From NCBI RefSeq assembly GCF_002385225.1, contig NZ_DGDC01000008.1:1-8217 (forward strand): a DNA stretch of 8,217 bases, in the 5' to 3' direction. The notes under the pieces were generated by a model that was not told where the DNA came from, searched no databases, and saw nothing but the letters and a program-made list of their open reading frames with translations. A program made the position numbers and the translations under genes. Source of the DNA: Psychrobacter sp. UBA3962 (GTDB lineage: Bacteria > Pseudomonadota > Gammaproteobacteria > Pseudomonadales > Moraxellaceae). The stretch's first letter is position 1. Each line of letters opens with the position of its first letter. Positions 1-5,344 of the stretch are shown here, one piece after another.

Positions 1-71
1 ACCATCGATTAAAGCGGTTAAGGGCTAAAATAGGGCTTTATCTGTATTTTTCAAATTACGGACACGCCCTA
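1..71. other. Left-edge noncoding stretch, possible end of an insertion sequence
   Basis: No gene can be read here. On the minus strand the stretch begins GGGCGTGTCC (69 down to 60), continues through A/T-rich sequence, and contains GGGCT repeats at 22-26 and 33-37. This has the look of the terminal inverted repeat of an insertion sequence, and the bases just outside it (TAG at 70-72) could be part of a short target duplication. No transposase can be recognised and the other end is outside the window, so this is a weak suggestion based on appearance only. Confidence 0.25.
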
Positions 72-106
72 GTAATTATCTCAACTTAGGGCATGCTTTA
101 AAGCAT
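66..106. terminator. Tandem dyads downstream of sat, possible atypical terminator
   Basis: Two inverted repeats lie just beyond the sat stop codon. ATGCTTTAAAGCAT at 93-106 is a perfect 14-bp palindrome. GCCCTA (66-71) pairs with TAGGGC (87-92), and two further pairs form if T86 is bulged. Neither is followed by a T-run on the minus strand, so they do not form a classical intrinsic terminator. The position directly after sat suggests a role in 3'-end formation, but the first dyad could also belong to the possible mobile-element boundary at 69. Confidence 0.35.
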
Positions 107-110
107 AAGT

Positions 111-1370
111 CTACTGAGCAGACGCCCCTACCAGATGTACCTCAGCACGCTCTTCTTTGGCGATACCGGCATAGTATTCACGTAAAATCTGCAATACTTC
201 TGGACGACTGAAATTCTCAGGAACTTCTTGATCCTCAGACAACGCTTTACGCAGCTTAGTGCCTGAAACCTTAACGTGTTGATCAGCATCATGCGGGCAG
301 GTTTTGGTAGAAGCCATCGCTTGACAGCCATTACACCAGAAGGTCCAGTCAATCTTCAACGGCTGAGTCAACATCGCATCTTTGTCAATCTCATCGAAGA
401 TAGCCTGAGCGTCAAACGGACCATAATAATCGCCTACACCGGCATGGTCACGGCCAACAATCAGATGGCTACAGCCGTAGTTTTGACGGAATAACGCATG
501 CAATAAGGCTTCACGAGGACCTGCATAACGCATGTCTAGCGGATAACCGGCTTGGATAACGGTGTCTTTTTTGAAGTAGTTATCGATTAAAGTTTTAATC
601 GCCTCTTGACGCACTTCAGCAGGGATATCACCTGGCTTCAACGCGCCCAGTAGGGAGTGAATCATCACCCCATCACATATCTCAATAGCAATCTTGGCTA
701 AGTATTCGTGTGAACGGTGCATTGGGTTACGGGTCTGGAACGCAGCCACTGTCTGCCAGTTTTTCTCTTCAAATAAGGCACGAGTCTCAGTAGGTGTCTT
801 ATAAATCTCAGGATATAAGGTTGGGAACTCGCCTTGACTGAAGACTTTAACGCTACCGGCAACGTTAACTTCGCCCTGCTCCATGACTTGTTTTACCCCA
901 GGATGCTCTTCATCGGTAGTGGTAAATACTTGCTGACACTCATGAGCCTTATCAATGGTATAGGTTTCTTCAACAGTGATCACCCCCATAATCTCGCCAT
1001 CTTCAGCGACCAATGCCACTTCATCGCCTGGCGCTAAGGTATCGGCCTGCTCTTTGCTGGTCGATAAAGTGATTGGGATTGGCCAAAACAAGCCTTTATT
1101 AGACCCAGATTTAAGCGTCATCTCATCGACTACGCCTTGCCAATCTGCCTGATTCATAAAGCCATCTAGTGGCGTAAATCCACCAATACCCAACATAATT
1201 AAGTCGCCACGCTCGCGTGAGCTTAGGATAATTTGTGGTAGGTTTTTGGCGTTTGCTAAGGCTTGATTTAACTCCTCACCTTCTAATAATAAAGGCTTAA
1301 GCGCTTCGCTACCATGTGGCGGTACAATGCTGGTTTTACCAAGGCGTTTTACAATCTTCTGTTCAGTCAT
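111..1370 (-). CDS. sat: Sulfate adenylyltransferase (ATP sulfurylase), single-polypeptide Sat type
   Basis: Catalyses ATP + sulfate to adenosine 5'-phosphosulfate (APS) + pyrophosphate, the first cytoplasmic step of sulfate assimilation. The 419-residue length is normal for the homo-oligomeric Sat family and distinguishes it from the two-subunit CysD/CysN enzyme. An N-terminal PUA-like domain occupies roughly residues 10-175 and the nucleotidyltransferase domain roughly 180-400. The signature QTRNPMHRSH is at 212-221 and GRDHAGVG at 306-313; both line the ATP/sulfate site in this family. A Cys-x2-Cys-x8-Cys-Pro-His stretch (C346, C349, C358, H360) resembles the zinc-binding segment of some bacterial ATP sulfurylases. 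The start at 1370 matches the usual N-terminus; upstream there is only a weak ribosome site (CTGGAT). The gene is divergent from cysI, so both probably share regulation by a CysB-type activator (inferred). No anomalies were seen in the frame. Confidence 0.96.
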   Translation of the reverse strand: MTEQKIVKRLGKTSIVPPHGSEALKPLLLEGEELNQALANAKNLPQIILSSRERGDLIMLGIGGFTPLDGFMNQADWQGVVDEMTLKSGSNKGLFWPIPITLSTSKEQADTLAPGDEVALVAEDGEIMGVITVEETYTIDKAHECQQVFTTTDEEHPGVKQVMEQGEVNVAGSVKVFSQGEFPTLYPEIYKTPTETRALFEEKNWQTVAAFQTRNPMHRSHEYLAKIAIEICDGVMIHSLLGALKPGDIPAEVRQEAIKTLIDNYFKKDTVIQAGYPLDMRYAGPREALLHALFRQNYGCSHLIVGRDHAGVGDYYGPFDAQAIFDEIDKDAMLTQPLKIDWTFWCNGCQAMASTKTCPHDADQHVKVSGTKLRKALSEDQEVPENFSRPEVLQILREYYAGIAKEERAEVHLVGASAQ

Positions 1371-1627
1371 ATTTAAATCCAGTTGTTTTGATTCCAGTTA
1401 ATTGAATATCTAGTGGGTTGAACATAGGGTTAGGTGGATGCGAAAAATTAGGTCGAAATCAAACCCTTACATCCCTTTGTAAATGTGATGACAGTAGACT
1501 AACGAAATTTACTTATTCTTATCTATGCTGTGTTTGGATATAGATATGACAGATATGAATTTATAAAAAACTTGGGGCGTGGTTAGTATAGCTACATGAT
1601 TTTTTGTTACCTAAGGGCATATTAACT
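1371..1627. promoter_or_regulatory. Divergent control region between sat and cysI
   Basis: This 257-bp noncoding gap separates two divergently transcribed sulfur genes and must hold both promoters. It is A+T-rich. Visible structure is modest: GTAAAT (1479-1484) and ATTTAC (1507-1512) form a spaced dyad, and GATATGA occurs twice, at 1543-1549 and 1552-1558. ATCAAACCCTTA at 1458-1469 partly resembles the repeat upstream of cysG (shared ATCAA-n3-CTTA). The ribosome site for cysI is AAGGG at 1613-1617. I cannot place -35/-10 boxes with confidence. Control by CysB is known for such genes in related bacteria but is not proven by the sequence. Confidence 0.6.
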
Positions 1628-3310
1628 ATGTATAAGTACACTCATGCCGACCAAGCCATGGTTGATGAGCGGGTTGAGCAGTTTCGCGATCAGACCCGCC
1701 GCTTCTTAGCTGGAGAGCTACCTGAAGAGCAATATTTGCCGCTGCGCCTACAAAACGGCCTGTATATTCAGCGCCATGCGCCTATGTTACGTATCGCTGT
1801 GCCTTATGGATTATTGGCAAGCTATCAAGTGCGCAAGCTGGCTGAAATTACCCGCAAATATGACCGCGGTTTTGGTCACTTCACTACCCGTACCAACCTA
1901 CAGTTAAACTGGCCTAAACTTGAGGAAGTGCCTGATATCCTAGCAGAGCTGGCCTCAGTTCAAATGCATGCCATTCAAACCTCAGGCAACTGTATCCGTA
2001 ATACCACCACCGACCCATATGCCGGTGTTAATGCCAATGAAATTGAAGATCCTCGCCCTTATTGTGAAATTATCCGTCAGTGGTCAACCTTTCACCCTGA
2101 GTTTGCTTTTTTGCCCCGTAAATTCAAAATTGCAGTGATAGGTAGCCCTGAAGACCGTGCGGCTACTCAAGTGCATGATATTGGTCTGCATCTGCTAAAA
2201 AATGACGAAGGTGAAGTTGGCTTTGAAGTCATCGTTGGTGGCGGTCTTGGCCGTACGCCGATCATTGGTAAAACCATTCGCGAGTTTCTACCACGTCAAC
2301 ACCTACTAAGCTATCTAGATGCCATATTGCGTGTCTATAATTTACATGGTCGCCGAGATAACAAATACAAAGCGCGCATCAAAATCTTAGTTGAGAGCAT
2401 GGGTGCTAGAGAGTTCACGAAGCTGGTCGAAAAAGAGTGGGAAACGTTCACCAAAGATGGCGAACTAACCTTGACCGAAGAGAACTTTGAGACCGCAAAA
2501 AGCTATTTCCCAGAGTTTGACTACGAAACAATTGATGAGCTTGCCAGCAAGTCTGAGCTAAGCAAGCAATTTGAGAATAAAGCCTTCGCTGATTGGTATC
2601 ACCGCAATACTGTGCCACATAAAGTAGCGGGCTATCGTGCGGTTGTCGTTTCCTTAAAGGCTGGCTTGGTCGATGGCAAATACGTCCCTGCTGGTGACGT
2701 GACTCATGAGCAATTAGATCGCCTGGCTGACCTAGCTGATCAATACAGCTTCGGTGAGATTCGCGGTACCCATCAGCAAAACTTAGTATTCGCTGACGTA
2801 AAGCAGACCGATCTGTATGCGCTATGGGAAGCGTTATCTGAAATCAATTTAGCGCGTCCAAACATCGGTACCTTAACCGATATGATCGTCTGCCCAGGCT
2901 TTGACTTATGTGCGCTGGCGAACGCCACCACCTTTAACATCGCTGAGCAAATTGAAAAGCACTTTGATGACATAGACTATCTGTATGATTTGGGCGATAT
3001 TCAGCTCAATATGTCTGGCTGTATGAATGCTTGTGCGCACCACCATGTGGGTGATATCGGTATCTTAGGTGTCGATAAAAAAGGTGAGCACTGGTATCAA
3101 ATCAGCTTGGGTGGTAGCTCAAAATCAGATACTCGTTTGGGCAATATCTTAGGCCGCTCAGTGGCCACAGAGGAAGTGGCTCCAACCTTACAAAAGGTAT
3201 TGGACGTCTATACCCAGCAGCGTCATGTCGAAGGGGATACCCCAGAGCCGTTCGCTGACTTCGTACAACGTGTGGGCATCAAGCCATTTAAGGAGGCCGT
3301 ATATGGGTAA
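1628..3310 (+). CDS. cysI: Assimilatory sulfite reductase hemoprotein (nitrite/sulfite reductase family)
   Basis: Six-electron reduction of sulfite to sulfide in the cytoplasm, using siroheme coupled to a [4Fe-4S] cluster. The product is 560 residues from ATG 1628, which has AAGGG 10 bases upstream; an in-frame TTG at 1604 would add eight residues but has no matching support. The two-fold ferredoxin-like/NiR-SiR repeat layout is visible. FTTRTNLQLNW includes R88 and GNCIRNTT includes R124, the usual anion-binding arginines. The cluster ligands are C422 and C428 (CPGFDLC) and C465 and C469 (SGCMNAC), followed by the family's HHHVGDIGILG stretch. The sequence resembles the Pseudomonas/Acinetobacter-type CysI, which works without an adjacent CysJ flavoprotein; the electron donor is therefore open. 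The stop codon overlaps the start of the DUF934 gene by 8 bases. It depends on siroheme from cysG, which lies about 2 kb downstream. Nothing in the frame looks damaged. Confidence 0.95.
   Translation: MYKYTHADQAMVDERVEQFRDQTRRFLAGELPEEQYLPLRLQNGLYIQRHAPMLRIAVPYGLLASYQVRKLAEITRKYDRGFGHFTTRTNLQLNWPKLEEVPDILAELASVQMHAIQTSGNCIRNTTTDPYAGVNANEIEDPRPYCEIIRQWSTFHPEFAFLPRKFKIAVIGSPEDRAATQVHDIGLHLLKNDEGEVGFEVIVGGGLGRTPIIGKTIREFLPRQHLLSYLDAILRVYNLHGRRDNKYKARIKILVESMGAREFTKLVEKEWETFTKDGELTLTEENFETAKSYFPEFDYETIDELASKSELSKQFENKAFADWYHRNTVPHKVAGYRAVVVSLKAGLVDGKYVPAGDVTHEQLDRLADLADQYSFGEIRGTHQQNLVFADVKQTDLYALWEALSEINLARPNIGTLTDMIVCPGFDLCALANATTFNIAEQIEKHFDDIDYLYDLGDIQLNMSGCMNACAHHHVGDIGILGVDKKGEHWYQISLGGSSKSDTRLGNILGRSVATEEVAPTLQKVLDVYTQQRHVEGDTPEPFADFVQRVGIKPFKEAVYG
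3291..3296 (+). promoter_or_regulatory. Shine-Dalgarno that sets the DUF934 start
   Basis: A perfect AGGAGG lies inside the last codons of cysI, six bases before ATG 3303. It favours ATG 3303 over an upstream in-frame ATG at 3225, which would overlap cysI by more than 80 bases. The arrangement suggests translational coupling of the two genes. Confidence 0.85.
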
Positions 3311-3905
3311 TCACAGCATTTTAGACGCTCAGGCAAAGGACATTACCGCTGAGGACAGCTGGTACGCCCTATTTACCTCTGAATTACCAGATGGTATTGC
3401 CTCCAAGACCATCCATTTAAGCGAGCTATTGCATAAGTCAGAGCGCTTGGATGTCATCTTACCACTGGCTGATATTTTATCACCGCAAGGCTTATTGACT
3501 GAAGTACTGGCTTTAATTGCCAATTACACTAGCCGAGTGGGTTTATGGGCTGATACTAGCATCTCAACTGAGCAATTAGATGAACTTTTGGCGGCTTGCC
3601 AAAACAGCGATCGACCTTTATTAAATGCTTTAGATCTTATTGTGCTATATCAACCTGGATTTGCTGATGGTCGTAGCTTTAGCCAAGCCCGTCACTTACG
3701 TCAAAAGGGCTTTACAGGCGAGATCCGAATCACAGGTCACTTTGGCCGAGATCAGATTGTCTATCTACAGCGCGCTGGGGTTGATAGCTTCGTGATTGCT
3801 ACTGAAGATTTAACAGATGATATTCAAGCGGCTTTCTCAGTATTACCCTCTTCTTATGATGGCAACGTAGCCAGTCAGCTACCAATGTTTAGAAAGCAAG
3901 CTTAG
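3303..3905 (+). CDS. DUF934 family protein, cysI-linked
   Basis: A 200-residue soluble protein of the DUF934 family, whose biochemical role is not established; it has often been labelled an oxidoreductase only because it sits next to cysI. The C-terminal half carries the family's conserved core: DGRSFSQARHLRQ from residue 122, then GEIRITGHFGRDQ with FGRDQ at 147-151, then LQRAGVDSFVI. No signal peptide or membrane segment is apparent. The N-terminal 60-70 residues look less conserved and make the protein somewhat longer than many relatives, from memory. The start at 3303 is chosen for its AGGAGG and its 8-base overlap with the cysI stop. The tight coupling suggests a stoichiometric or assembly role with sulfite reductase, for example as an electron-transfer or maturation partner; this is inference. 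Confidence 0.88.
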   Translation: MGNHSILDAQAKDITAEDSWYALFTSELPDGIASKTIHLSELLHKSERLDVILPLADILSPQGLLTEVLALIANYTSRVGLWADTSISTEQLDELLAACQNSDRPLLNALDLIVLYQPGFADGRSFSQARHLRQKGFTGEIRITGHFGRDQIVYLQRAGVDSFVIATEDLTDDIQAAFSVLPSSYDGNVASQLPMFRKQA

Positions 3906-3990
3906 TGGTTTAGATAAACAAACTTAATTATTTAATTTTTAGACCCTTTGTATTTTGGATTATTTTTAGCCAACCTTTAAGGAATGAAAC
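3906..3990 (+). promoter_or_regulatory. 85-bp gap before cysH
   Basis: An A+T-rich gap between the DUF934 stop and cysH. It has no hairpin terminator, so read-through from cysI into cysH is likely, although the gap is long enough for a secondary promoter. The cysH ribosome site AAGGA is at 3979-3983, seven bases before ATG 3991. An ATG at 3984 is in another frame and is not a start for cysH. Confidence 0.5.
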
Positions 3991-4620
3991 ATGACTATCG
4001 AAATCAATATCGACCAAGCCAACCAAGAATTACAAGGCAAAACTCCAGAACAAATCGTTGAGTGGGCATTGGCCAAAGCTGAAAACCCAATCATCACTAC
4101 TAACTTCCGTCCTTATGAATCAGCTATCCTGCATTTAGTGGCTAAGCAAAAACCAGACATCACGGTATTGTGGGTAGATTCTGGTTATAACACCCGTGCT
4201 ACTTATGACTTTGCTAATAAGCTTATCAAAGACTTAAACCTAAACGTGGTGACTTATATCCCTCAGCAAACCAGTGCTCACCGTGACGCGACCATGAACG
4301 GCATCCCAAGTGTCAATAATCCACTACATGATGAGTTCACAGAGCAGGTTAAACTTGAGCCATTTAGACGTGCGCTTAGCGAGTTAAAGCCAGACGTATG
4401 GTTTAACGCTATTCGTAAAGACCAGACTGAATTCCGTCAAGGTCTTGACGTGCTAAGCCAGTCAAAAGACGGTGTATTGAAAGTAGCGCCTTTGTTCTAC
4501 AAAAACGATAAAGATTTAGACGCTTACTTAGAAGAAAACAACTTACCTAACGAGTTCGATTATTTCGACCCTACTAAAGTGGAAGAAAATCGTGAGTGTG
4601 GTCTACATACTCAGCTATAA
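3991..4620 (+). CDS. cysH: Phosphoadenylyl-sulfate reductase family protein (CysH), short single-cysteine form
   Basis: Thioredoxin- or glutaredoxin-dependent reduction of activated sulfate (PAPS or APS) to sulfite, upstream of CysI. The family is recognised from VDSGY at 62-66, WFNAIRKDQTEFR at 137-149 (compare WFAGLRREQSGSR in the E. coli enzyme), and the catalytic C-terminal ECGLH with C203. C203 is the only cysteine, so the Cys-Cys/Cys-x2-Cys ligands of [4Fe-4S] APS reductases are absent, pointing to the PAPS-type mechanism. Two oddities stand out. The protein is 209 residues against about 244 in E. coli, and most of the loss is the segment before the catalytic cysteine that normally contains HPL...GY.S.G.T. 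The phosphate-binding stretch reads TTNFR (36-40) where E. coli has SSSFG. The frame is intact, so this appears to be a natural variant rather than a truncation. Substrate choice cannot be settled from the sequence. Confidence 0.88.
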   Translation: MTIEINIDQANQELQGKTPEQIVEWALAKAENPIITTNFRPYESAILHLVAKQKPDITVLWVDSGYNTRATYDFANKLIKDLNLNVVTYIPQQTSAHRDATMNGIPSVNNPLHDEFTEQVKLEPFRRALSELKPDVWFNAIRKDQTEFRQGLDVLSQSKDGVLKVAPLFYKNDKDLDAYLEENNLPNEFDYFDPTKVEENRECGLHTQL

Positions 4621-4678
4621 GTTTTATTAGTTAATTAATAGCTTTTAAGCTTCGATAATTTCGACAGTTCCACTAAAT

Positions 4679-4717
4679 AAAAAACACCGCCTAGCTTATG
4701 TTAGGCGGTGTTTTTTT
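4679..4717. terminator. Strong, apparently bidirectional intrinsic terminator after cysH
   Basis: ACACCGCCTA (4684-4693) pairs perfectly with TAGGCGGTGT (4702-4711) around an 8-base loop, and flanking A/T bases can extend the stem. Seven T residues (4711-4717) follow on the plus strand, and six A residues (4679-4684) precede it, giving a T-run on the minus strand. It lies between the convergent ends of cysH and the small membrane protein gene and can end both transcripts. Confidence 0.93.
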
Positions 4718-4778
4718 ATGAGAGATACATTTGAATTTAATACATCAGTCAAATATTAGTTTCTCAGCCGAATGGCTG

Positions 4779-5138
4779 TTAAGGCTCATACTTACCCTTT
4801 ACCGCATTATGAAGAAACTTAATCAGAAGAACGCCTCCCATTATCATTAAAAAAGTATTTCCTACACTTCTATCCAGATTAAAAACTTTTTCTAACCCAT
4901 TGAAAGTAATCCATGCAGCAAGCACCATCATCAAAAAATGATAATCGCCGCCCTTAATGGCTTTAAGCAGCTCAGATACTATAAGCGTAACCCCTAACAC
5001 TATATCGAAAGAACCTCTAGGTAGAGTATCAGGGAATAAATAATAGGCTGCGCCATATATAGTAACCAGTGCTAAGCCAATGTAGCTATAAATTCTTAGA
5101 TCTTGTTCTTGCTTAGGATTGTCTAGATTTTTACTCAT
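4779..5138 (-). CDS. Small four-helix membrane protein of unknown function
   Basis: I do not recognise a named family. The 119-residue product has a charged N-terminus (residues 1-15) and four hydrophobic segments, at about 17-35, 44-60, 67-83 and 93-111, so it is probably an inner-membrane protein. There is no signal peptide cleavage site and no cysteine. Short basic loops (KAIKGGDYH at 59-67) and a basic tail (KGKYEP) are visible. The start at 5138 is chosen because AGGAG lies five bases upstream on the minus strand (5148-5144); an in-frame ATG at 5165 would add nine residues but lacks such a site. The gene is convergent with cysH, sharing its terminator, and divergent from cysG, sharing about 200 bp of upstream DNA. 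A link to sulfur metabolism is possible from position alone and is not otherwise supported. Confidence 0.75.
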   Translation of the reverse strand: MSKNLDNPKQEQDLRIYSYIGLALVTIYGAAYYLFPDTLPRGSFDIVLGVTLIVSELLKAIKGGDYHFLMMVLAAWITFNGLEKVFNLDRSVGNTFLMIMGGVLLIKFLHNAVKGKYEP

Positions 5139-5142
5139 ACAG

Positions 5143-5148
5143 TCTCCT
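5143..5148 (-). promoter_or_regulatory. Shine-Dalgarno of the small membrane protein gene
   Basis: Reads AGGAGA on the minus strand, four to five bases before the ATG whose first base is 5138. It decides between this start and the upstream in-frame ATG at 5165. Confidence 0.8.
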
Positions 5149-5235
5149 AAATTAAAGTGTGGCAATGCAGCGGAGTTTGTCGATCACAATAATTTAAGTA
5201 TATATCGGCTTGTTAAGTCGTATTTAAATATTAAA

Positions 5236-5284
5236 ATCAACTTCTTATGATAAATATGAATTAAGTAATATCAACTTCTATGAT
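5236..5284. repeat. Two direct copies of an ATCA...TGAT dyad upstream of cysG, putative operator
   Basis: ATCAACTTCTTATGAT (5236-5251) and ATCAACTTCTATGAT (5270-5284) differ by a single T. Each is itself an interrupted dyad (ATCA paired with TGAT). The copies begin 34 bp apart, close to three helical turns, so a protein would meet them on about the same face. If the -10 at 5306 is right, they centre near -75 and -41, matching how LysR-type activators such as CysB usually sit. The identity of the binding protein is inferred. Confidence 0.5.
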
Positions 5285-5311
5285 GTTAGTTATAGGTTAA
5301 TAAGCCATAAT
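5283..5311 (+). promoter_or_regulatory. Candidate sigma-70 promoter of cysG
   Basis: CATAAT at 5306-5311 matches the -10 consensus at five of six positions. The hexamer 17 bases upstream (ATGTTA, 5283-5288) is a poor -35, as expected for an activated promoter, and abuts the second operator-like repeat. It would give a leader of about 27 bases. TATATT at 5324-5329 is an alternative -10 but would leave almost no leader. The ribosome site before ATG 5345 is weak (only GAG at 5340-5342). Confidence 0.4.
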
Positions 5312-5344
5312 GACTTCATATTCTATATTTTAAGTTTTTGAGTT

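Noticed and set aside
128..494. Two overlapping open frames inside sat, one on each strand
   Set aside because: Both are out-of-frame shadows of the conserved sat coding sequence.
834..1037. Open frame on the plus strand inside sat
   Set aside because: It lies wholly antisense to the well-supported sat gene, has no ribosome site, and its translation shows no recognisable domain.
1479..1512. GTAAAT/ATTTAC spaced dyad as a definite CysB site
   Set aside because: A 6-bp dyad with a 22-base spacer in A+T-rich DNA is easily expected by chance; mentioned only as part of the control region.
1604..1627. TTG start eight codons upstream of the cysI ATG
   Set aside because: ATG 1628 has AAGGG at a usable distance, while the TTG would place that ribosome site inside the coding sequence.
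3225..3302. Upstream ATG for the DUF934 gene
   Set aside because: It would overlap cysI by more than 80 bases; ATG 3303 has a perfect AGGAGG six bases before it and gives the expected N-terminus.
5139..5165. Upstream in-frame ATG for the small membrane protein
   Set aside because: The internal ATG at 5138 has a strong Shine-Dalgarno; the longer form would bury that site within the coding sequence.
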